Origin: Betaproteobacteria bacterium
GTDB lineage: Bacteria; Pseudomonadota; Gammaproteobacteria; Burkholderiales; JAHFQX01
Length of the DNA stretch: 34,009 bases
Assembly: GCA_023259135.1 (NCBI GenBank)
Contig: JAHFQX010000029.1
Coordinates: 1-34,009, forward strand
Direction of reading: 5' to 3'
Position 1 is the stretch's first letter, and each line of letters opens with the position of its first letter. Shown in pieces: positions 29,840 through 34,009 of the stretch. A program made the position numbers and the translations under genes. A model generated the notes under the pieces. That model was not told the origin of the DNA, did not search any database, and saw only the letters and a list, made by a program, of their open reading frames with translations.

Positions 29840-30514
29840 ATGCCCCTAGCGTCCATGACACGGAAGGAGCACGGCCCATTTAGCGAGGATTGCCGTCGCT
29901 GTCCGCGCTTGACGGATTATTTGAGCAAGGCCCGCCAGCGATTTCCGGCTTATCACGGGCGGCCGGTGTCTCCTTTCGGCGATGAGCGTCCCCGCCTGCT
30001 GATTGTCGGCCTGGCGCCGGGATTGCATGGAGCCAATCGAACCGGCCGGCCCTTTACCGGCGATCACGCCGGCTTGATCCTTTATCGGACGCTCCATCGC
30101 TTTGGCTTGGCGAGCGCCCCGGAATCGGTTGCTCGGGACGACGGCCTGGAGTTGCTGGGATGCCGGATTACCAACGCGGTGAAGTGCGCGCCCCCGGAGA
30201 ACAAGCCGGATATGGAAGAAATAAAGTTATGTAATAAATACTTATCAAATGAACTTCATGCTATGGATGAGAATTCTTGGATTTTGGCTCTGGGGGGTAT
30301 TGCCCATGGGGCGGTGCTCCGGGCCATGGGTTTGAAGCTGGTCTCCCATCCCTTCGCCCACGGCGCGATGCATTCGCTGCCCGGCGGCCGCTGGTTGATG
30401 GACAGCTATCATTGCAGCCGCTATAACACACAAACGGGGCGGCTTACCGAACCCATGTTTGAGGCGGTTTTCAGCGAGATTGTCCGGCGGCTGGGGCATG
30501 AACCTATCCTTTGA
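29840..30514 (+). CDS. uracil-DNA glycosylase, family 5 (UDGb type)
   Basis: Removes uracil (and possibly other deaminated bases) from DNA to start base-excision repair. Four cysteines fit the Fe-S cluster of families 4/5: Cys18 and Cys21 (CRRC), Cys116 and Cys131. The first active-site motif GLAPGLHGANRTGRPFTGD spans residues 57-75; it lacks the Asp/Asn of other families, as expected for UDGb. The second is HCSRYNTQTGRL near 191. Codons 125-150 form an AT-rich patch (about 28% GC) unlike the rest. An internal Met at 29855 is an alternative start. The stop overlaps uvrC by 17 bases, linking two repair genes. Confidence 0.9.
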   Translation: MPLASMTRKEHGPFSEDCRRCPRLTDYLSKARQRFPAYHGRPVSPFGDERPRLLIVGLAPGLHGANRTGRPFTGDHAGLILYRTLHRFGLASAPESVARDDGLELLGCRITNAVKCAPPENKPDMEEIKLCNKYLSNELHAMDENSWILALGGIAHGAVLRAMGLKLVSHPFAHGAMHSLPGGRWLMDSYHCSRYNTQTGRLTEPMFEAVFSEIVRRLGHEPIL

Positions 30515-32309
30515 TCCTCAATCGGTGGTGGCGCACTTGCCGCACCTGCCGGGGGTGTATCGCATGATCGACTCCGCGGGCCAAGTCATCTACGTCGGCA
30601 AGGCCCTGGATCTAAAAAAGCGGGTGGCGTCCTATTTTCAGAAAACCGCCGCCTTGTCCCCCCGCGTTTGTCTCATGGTGTCCCAGGTCCGGGATGTGCA
30701 AACCACCGTGACCCGCTCCGAGGCGGAAGCCCTACTGCTGGAAAATAACTTAATAAAAACTTTAAGTCCTAAATATAACATACTGTTTAGAGACGATAAG
30801 TCTTATCCATACATTGTCCTCACGGAGGAGCCGATTCCTCGCCTCGGGTTTCATCGGGGAGGGCTGGAAAAGCCCCACCGCTACTTCGGCCCTTTTCCCG
30901 GCGCGGGGGCGGTGCGGGAGAGCCTGCAATTGCTGCAGCGGGTTTTTCGGCTGCGGACTTGCGAAGACAGCGTGTTTCGCAACCGCTCCCGCCCTTGCTT
31001 GCTGTACCAGATCCGGCGCTGCAGCGGACCCTGCGTGGGCAAGGTGGACGAGGCCCGTTACCGGGAGGATGTCCGGAACGCGGAGCTGTTTCTGCGGGGC
31101 AAGGACGATCAGGTGGTGCATCGGTTGGTCGAGCGCATGGAATCGGCGGCGGCCCGCATGGAATACGAGGCGGCCGCCGGCTACCGCGACCAGATCGGGG
31201 CCCTGCGTAAAGTCCGGGAGACCCAGTTCGTCAGCCGGGAGGGCCCGCTGGACGCCGATGTGATCGCATGCGTGGCGGAGCACGGCCGGGTTTGCGTGGA
31301 CTGGGTAATGATCCGCGGCGGATTGCACTTGGGGGATAAATCTTATTTTCCCAAGAATGCCGGGGAAGGGGACGTGACCGTGGCCTTGGAAGCCTTCTTG
31401 ACCCAGCATTACCTGACTTGCTCCCCGCCGCCCCTCATCGTCATCGGCGAGAGCTTGGCCACCGCCGGGTTGGCTCAAGTGTTGAGCGAGCAAGCGGGCC
31501 GGCGGGTGGAAATTATCCATGATCGCACCCCGGAACGGCGGGCATGGCTTAAGATGGCCGAACAGAATGCCCGGCTGGCCCTGGGGCGGCGGCAAGCCCT
31601 GCTCGCCGGGCAGGAGGGGCTGCTGCAAGCCTTGGCGGAAGTCCTGCAATTGCCGGATTCCACCGCGCGCATCGAGTGTTTCGACGTCAGCCATACCGGC
31701 GGAGAAGCCACGGTGGCCGCCTGCGTGGTGTATGACGGCGGCGCGATGCGCAACGGCGAATACCGGCGTTATAACATTGGCGCTGCCGGAGCCGGCGACG
31801 ATTACGGGGCGCTGCGGGAAGCCTTCACACGCCGCTACGGCAAGATCGTCGCCGAGGAGGGCAAACGCCCCGACCTGATCCTGGTGGACGGAGGGCGGGG
31901 CCAGGTGAGTGTGGCGGAAAAGGTCTTGGCGGATTTGGGGCTGGCGGACATTCCGCTGCTGGGGGTGGCCAAGGGGGAATCCCGCAAGCCGGGATTGGAG
32001 CAACTCGTTTTCCCGGATCGCCGGGAGCCCTTGCGACTGCCGCCGGAACATCCCGGGCTGCATCTGATTCAGCAAATCCGGGACGAGGCCCATCGCTTCG
32101 CGGTGCAAGGCCACCGTGCCCGGCGAGGCAAGACCCGCAACCGCTCGCTGCTGGAAGACATTCCGGGTATCGGGCCACAGCGCCGCCGGAAATTGTTGGC
32201 CCGCTTCGGCGGCCTGAAGGGCTTGGTGTCCGCCAGTCAGGATGAGTTGGCCAAGGTAGAGGGAGTGAGCCGCGCCTTGGCGGAGAAAATCTATCAAGCT
32301 TTGCACTGA
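30498..32309 (+). CDS. uvrC: excinuclease ABC subunit C
   Basis: Makes the dual incisions in nucleotide-excision repair. From ATG 30498 (MNLSFDPQSVVAHLPHLPGVY) it is 603 residues. An N-terminal GIY-YIG nuclease (GVYRMIDSAGQVIYVGKAL) is followed by the UVR motif for UvrB contact near residue 200, an RNase H-like endonuclease (IECFDVSHTGGEATVA and LILVDGGRGQ), and C-terminal helix-hairpin-helix motifs (IPGIGPQRRRKLLARFG). Codons 82-106 are strikingly AT-rich (about 24% GC) with TTA, ATA, AGA and AGT codons rare elsewhere here, although the amino acids remain family-like. The start lies within the uracil-DNA glycosylase gene. Confidence 0.96.
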   Translation: MNLSFDPQSVVAHLPHLPGVYRMIDSAGQVIYVGKALDLKKRVASYFQKTAALSPRVCLMVSQVRDVQTTVTRSEAEALLLENNLIKTLSPKYNILFRDDKSYPYIVLTEEPIPRLGFHRGGLEKPHRYFGPFPGAGAVRESLQLLQRVFRLRTCEDSVFRNRSRPCLLYQIRRCSGPCVGKVDEARYREDVRNAELFLRGKDDQVVHRLVERMESAAARMEYEAAAGYRDQIGALRKVRETQFVSREGPLDADVIACVAEHGRVCVDWVMIRGGLHLGDKSYFPKNAGEGDVTVALEAFLTQHYLTCSPPPLIVIGESLATAGLAQVLSEQAGRRVEIIHDRTPERRAWLKMAEQNARLALGRRQALLAGQEGLLQALAEVLQLPDSTARIECFDVSHTGGEATVAACVVYDGGAMRNGEYRRYNIGAAGAGDDYGALREAFTRRYGKIVAEEGKRPDLILVDGGRGQVSVAEKVLADLGLADIPLLGVAKGESRKPGLEQLVFPDRREPLRLPPEHPGLHLIQQIRDEAHRFAVQGHRARRGKTRNRSLLEDIPGIGPQRRRKLLARFGGLKGLVSASQDELAKVEGVSRALAEKIYQALH

Positions 32310-32317
32310 AAACGACC

Positions 32318-32905
32318 ATGCTCTTGAACGTCCCCAATCTCCTCACCGGCTTTCGGATTCTGCTGATTCCCTTGTTCGTCGGGGTGTTTTACTTGCCGGA
32401 ATCCTGGCTGTCGCTGCATAGCAAGAATGTGGCCGCCACCTTGATTTTTACCGCCGCGGCCGTCACCGATTGGCTGGACGGCTACTTGGCCCGCAGTCTC
32501 AATCAAACATCGGCATTCGGCGCTTTTTTGGATCCGGTGGCGGACAAGCTGATGGTGGTGGCGGCGTTGATCCTGCTGGTGGCCCTGGGGCGGGTCGACG
32601 CCCTCATCGCGGTGGTGATCATCGGCCGGGAAATCGCGATTTCCGCGCTGCGGGAATGGATGGCGGGAATCGGCGCCGGCAAAAACGTCGCCGTTTCCTT
32701 TCTCGGCAAACTCAAGACTCTTGCCCAGATGGTGGCCATCCTGATGTTGTTGTACTACGAGCAGCCCCATGCCTGGCTGAATTTTCCGCTGCTCGGAACG
32801 GTGCTGATTCTGGTGGCGGCGCTGCTGACGCTGTGGTCCATGGCCTATTACCTGAAGATGGCGTGGCCCCATGCGTTGCGCCAAGACAAGCCGCCGGTTC
32901 CTTGA
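32318..32905 (+). CDS. pgsA: CDP-diacylglycerol--glycerol-3-phosphate 3-phosphatidyltransferase
   Basis: Makes phosphatidylglycerol phosphate, the precursor of phosphatidylglycerol and cardiolipin, at the inner membrane. The CDP-alcohol phosphatidyltransferase motif is complete: Asp54-Gly55, Ala58-Arg59, Gly68, Asp72 and Asp76. The 195 residues form about five or six hydrophobic segments. It starts 8 bases after uvrC and shares its operon. The TGA stop (32903-32905) lies inside the -35 hexamer of the tRNA promoter. uvrC-pgsA-tRNA order equals that of E. coli. Confidence 0.96.
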   Translation: MLLNVPNLLTGFRILLIPLFVGVFYLPESWLSLHSKNVAATLIFTAAAVTDWLDGYLARSLNQTSAFGAFLDPVADKLMVVAALILLVALGRVDALIAVVIIGREIAISALREWMAGIGAGKNVAVSFLGKLKTLAQMVAILMLLYYEQPHAWLNFPLLGTVLILVAALLTLWSMAYYLKMAWPHALRQDKPPVP

Positions 32906-32929
32906 CAATCGCGGCTGCCGTTCTATAAT
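32902..32929 (+). promoter_or_regulatory. consensus promoter of the tRNA operon
   Basis: Perfect TTGACA (32902-32907) and TATAAT (32924-32929) with a 16-base spacer, followed by a GC-rich discriminator CGCACCCC. Such discriminators are typical of growth-rate and stringent-controlled stable RNA promoters. The -35 overlaps the pgsA stop codon. Confidence 0.85.
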
Positions 32930-32944
32930 CGCACCCCTGTTCAT

Positions 32945-33019
32945 GCGGGAATAGCTCAGTGGTAGAGCACAACCTTGCCAAGGTTGGGGTCGCGAGTTCG
33001 AGCCTCGTTTCCCGCTCCA
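32945..33019 (+). tRNA. glyW: tRNA-Gly (anticodon GCC)
   Basis: Full cloverleaf: acceptor GCGGGAA pairs with TTCCCGC, the D arm contains AGCTCAGTGGTAGAGC, the anticodon loop TTGCCAA gives GCC, and the T arm has GAGTTCGAGCCTC. Discriminator T and CCA are encoded. Position after pgsA corresponds to E. coli glyW. Confidence 0.97.
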
Positions 33020-33112
33020 AATATTCCTGGGAAAACGACGTTTCGGTAAAGACGAACGCCCCATGAGGGCGATGTCGAAGCGGAAGCGGTCCGTTTTCCC
33101 TTAAGTTTTTCC

Positions 33113-33186
33113 GGCGGGGTGGCAGAGTGGTTATGCAGCGGCCTGCAAAGCCGTGGACGCCGGTTCGATTCCGACCCCCGCCTCCA
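33113..33186 (+). tRNA. cysT: tRNA-Cys (anticodon GCA), attachment site of a decayed element
   Basis: Acceptor GGCGGGG pairs with CCCCGCC; the anticodon loop CTGCAAA gives GCA; the T arm has CCGGTTCGATTCCG; T and CCA are encoded. The 3' half (33142-33179) is repeated at 33672-33709, marking this gene as an integration site. The 93 bases between tRNA-Gly and tRNA-Cys contain distant complementary segments GGGAAAACG and CGTTTTCCC, possibly for processing. Confidence 0.97.
33142..33179 (+). repeat. attachment-site core copy 1 (inside tRNA-Cys)
   Basis: 38 bases from the anticodon arm to the acceptor stem of tRNA-Cys, matching 33672-33709 with two mismatches. Tyrosine recombinases commonly use tRNA 3' halves as attB, so this copy keeps the tRNA whole. 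Confidence 0.8.
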
Positions 33187-33231
33187 ATAAATTCAATAGC
33201 TTATGTAAATAAGTTGAAATAGAAGCAGTTT

Positions 33232-33279
33232 TTTGGGACTATTTGGGACAGTAGTTTGGTCTTGAGGTGTCCCAAATAG
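33232..33279. repeat. TTTGGGAC repeats and 12-bp inverted repeat (probable integrase arm sites)
   Basis: TTTGGGAC occurs at 33232-33239 and again at 33242-33249, spaced by 10 bases. CTATTTGGGACA (33239-33250) and TGTCCCAAATAG (33268-33279) are perfect 12-base inverted arms with a 17-base loop. A further TTTGGGACA is at 33623-33631, near the other attachment copy. No T run follows, so a terminator is unlikely. Confidence 0.6.
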
Positions 33280-33332
33280 CATTGATCGAGGAGAGAGGCC
33301 CGGCGCAATACCGGGTTCGTGTCCGGCGGCAG
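33276..33332 (+). pseudogene. tyrosine integrase N-terminal remnant
   Basis: In this frame the translation is IALIEERGPAQYRVRVRRQ, closely matching the usual start of phage/island tyrosine integrases (M-A-S-I-x-x-RG-x-x-QYRVxVRR). ATA stands where an ATG start would be, and similarity ends after RRQ; the frame stops at 33396. The gene would begin just inside the element next to the tRNA, the normal position for such integrases. The family call rests on recall of the motif, not a search. Confidence 0.55.
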
Positions 33333-33337
33333 CGTAG

Positions 33338-33592
33338 AAACCTTTCAACCTGCCGGAGAGAAATTTACACCAGCTTGACGGACGCTACCGACAACTGACT
33401 TGGAATCAGGTATATCGAGATCAAAGCCTGAAGTGGGGAAAGGTCGCGAGTATTAATCCTCCCAAGGGCATTGACGCGATTTACACGCTGGGCATTACGA
33501 AATCGCGGCGGGCCACGGCTTATCGCGATGGGAACTACATGCGGTTTCTGACGATCGCTTCGGATCACGACGCCGCGTACGGAAAAAAATAA
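33338..33592 (+). pseudogene. unrecognised coding remnant without a start codon
   Basis: Following an in-frame TAG (33335-33337) the frame is open for 84 codons to TAA at 33590-33592. The first Met is far downstream, about 18 codons before the stop. The peptide has protein-like composition, with segments such as QLDGRYRQLTWNQVYRD, SINPPKGIDAIYTLGITKS and YMRFLTIASDHDAAYGKK. It looks like the 3' part of a real small gene whose 5' end was lost when it was joined to the integrase fragment. I do not recognise the family; a toxin-antitoxin or phage accessory protein is only a guess. Confidence 0.5.
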
Positions 33593-33622
33593 TCGCGGCG
33601 AGCGTGTGGCCAAGCAGCGGCG

Positions 33623-33631
33623 TTTGGGACA
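33623..33631 (+). repeat. third TTTGGGACA motif near the downstream attachment copy
   Basis: Same sequence as at 33242-33250, located 40 bases before the partial tRNA-Cys copy. Its placement near the opposite end suggests a matching arm-type site. Confidence 0.5.
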
Positions 33632-33671
33632 GTTGGCGGAAAAAAGTAGTCACAAATTGCGAGTGTTTTTT

Positions 33672-33709
33672 CCTGCAAAGCCGTGGACGCCGGCTCAATT
33701 CCGACCCCC
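33672..33709 (+). repeat. attachment-site core copy 2 (partial tRNA-Cys 3' half)
   Basis: Matches 36 of 38 bases of 33142-33179; the mismatches fall in the T arm (GGTTCGA to GGCTCAA). After the core the sequence continues TCTATAA where tRNA-Cys has GCCTCCAATAA, so the end has decayed with a small deletion. It lacks the 5' half and cannot be a functional tRNA. Confidence 0.8.
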
Positions 33710-33726
33710 TCTATAAGATATTGTTG

Positions 33727-33815
33727 GCCCGGGTGGCGAAATGGGTAGACGCAAGGGACTTAAAATCCCTCGGGCCGCAAAGCCCGTACCGGTTCGACTC
33801 CGGTCCCGGGCACCA
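33727..33815 (+). tRNA. leuZ: tRNA-Leu (anticodon UAA)
   Basis: Class II tRNA of 89 bases: acceptor GCCCGGG pairs with CCCGGGC, the anticodon loop CTTAAAA gives UAA, a long variable arm follows (CGGGCCGCAAAGCCCG), the T arm is CCGGTTCGACTCCGG, and ACCA is encoded. It corresponds to E. coli leuZ. The remnant upstream separates it from the promoter at 32902-32929. Confidence 0.97.
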
Positions 33816-33821
33816 AATCGC

Positions 33822-33849
33822 CTTTTCCGCCCAGTCGGGAAAAGCTTTT
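33822..33849 (+). terminator. rho-independent terminator of the tRNA operon
   Basis: CTTTTCC (33822-33828) pairs with GGAAAAG (33838-33844), followed by TTTT (33846-33849), 6 bases after the CCA of tRNA-Leu. The A-rich/T-rich stem could also work on the opposite strand for the converging gene. Confidence 0.6.
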
Positions 33850-33883
33850 AAATCCGCATACAGCAGGTCGGCAGAACTTCGGT

Positions 33884-34009
33884 CTAACCGTCCGCTTGGG
33901 CCTTGCCCCGCTGCCAAAGCCTGTCGGGGCGTCCGGCTTGGCGGTTGAGCACCCGGCTCAGCACGAACAGCAGGTCCGACAGCCGGTTCAGATAGCGCCG
34001 GCAGAAAGG
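33884..34009 (-). CDS. PduO-type cob(I)alamin adenosyltransferase, C-terminal part (runs off right edge)
   Basis: On the minus strand the frame reads in from the right edge to TAG at 33884-33886, encoding the last 41 residues. The segment RRYLNRLSDLLFVLSRVLNR is the characteristic C-terminal helix of PduO-type ATP:cobalamin adenosyltransferases, which make adenosylcobalamin or finish corrinoid adenosylation; the tail QRGKAQADG is variable. The catalytic N-terminal part lies outside the window, so activity cannot be judged. It is too short to have a start here. Confidence 0.75.
   Translation of the reverse strand, partial: PFCRRYLNRLSDLLFVLSRVLNRQAGRPDRLWQRGKAQADG

Larger units (their letters stand above)
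33187..33671. mobile_element. decayed remnant of a tRNA-Cys-integrated element
   Basis: This 485-base interval separates tRNA-Cys from its partial copy. It carries TTTGGGAC(A) motifs at both ends, a degraded integrase N-terminus and an open frame lacking a start, and is AT-richer than the flanks in its first part. In E. coli cysT and leuZ lie close together, so the interval is best explained as an insertion that later lost most of its content. No intact gene remains. Confidence 0.7.

Noticed and set aside
33239-33279. 12-bp inverted repeat as a rho-independent terminator after tRNA-Cys
   Set aside because: The 17-base loop is long, the stem is AT-rich at its base, and no T run follows; integrase arm sites explain it better.
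32945-33815. CRISPR array or tandem repeat in the tRNA region
   Set aside because: The repeated segment occurs only twice, 530 bases apart, and belongs to tRNA-Cys; there are no regularly spaced repeats.
33711-33917. 68-codon minus-strand open frame over tRNA-Leu
   Set aside because: It is the antisense of a functional tRNA and the adjacent terminator, a common spurious annotation.

Overview
The window is a stretch of GC-rich (roughly 60%) bacterial chromosome carrying mostly housekeeping genes. The gene orders point to a gammaproteobacterium: glyA-nrdR-ribD-ribE; divergent fur/bamE; dapB-carAB-greA; divergent yhbY/rlmE-ftsH-folP-glmM; yciB-yciI-bolA-ppiC; and uvrC-pgsA followed by tRNA-Gly(GCC), tRNA-Cys(GCA) and tRNA-Leu(UAA), the same order as Escherichia coli uvrC-pgsA-glyW-cysT-leuZ. 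The genus cannot be fixed from the sequence alone.

Layout. 1-331: a low-GC tail of a possible coding sequence running in from the left, then a possible insertion-sequence end. 332-3848: one-carbon metabolism, ribonucleotide reductase control and riboflavin genes on the plus strand, meeting fur tail to tail. 4395-10566: outer-membrane assembly (bamE), lysine/peptidoglycan precursor synthesis (dapB), carbamoyl phosphate synthesis (carAB, with its own promoter and a leader hairpin) and greA. 10673-15899: ribosome maturation (yhbY, rlmE), membrane proteolysis (ftsH), folate (folP) and amino-sugar (glmM) genes. 15913-21018: a phosphate-uptake operon, pstSCAB, behind a well-formed PhoB box. It runs directly into an arsenate reductase and a MIP-family channel, so arsenate entering through Pst could be reduced and released. 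21216-25133: purL. 25178-27548: a tight minus-strand operon yciB-yciI-bolA-ppiC-thioesterase. 27721-30514: an enoyl-CoA hydratase-family enzyme, a glutathione transferase, an EF-P with Arg at the modification loop, and a family-5 uracil-DNA glycosylase. 30498-33815: uvrC, pgsA and the three-tRNA operon. 33884-34009: the 3' end of a PduO-type cobalamin adenosyltransferase on the minus strand.

The most distinctive region is 33113-33726. A 38-bp copy of the 3' half of tRNA-Cys lies 530 bp downstream of the intact tRNA. Between the two are repeated TTTGGGACA motifs, a long inverted repeat, a recognisable but degraded tyrosine-integrase N-terminus, and a start-less reading frame of unknown family. 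I read this as the decayed scar of an integrative element that inserted into cysT and split the ancestral glyW-cysT-leuZ operon. Other points of interest are two sharply AT-rich patches inside the otherwise GC-rich uracil-DNA glycosylase and uvrC genes, and a shift of codon choice in the mature part of pstS. No wholly new multi-gene system is evident; most of the window is conserved core genome.
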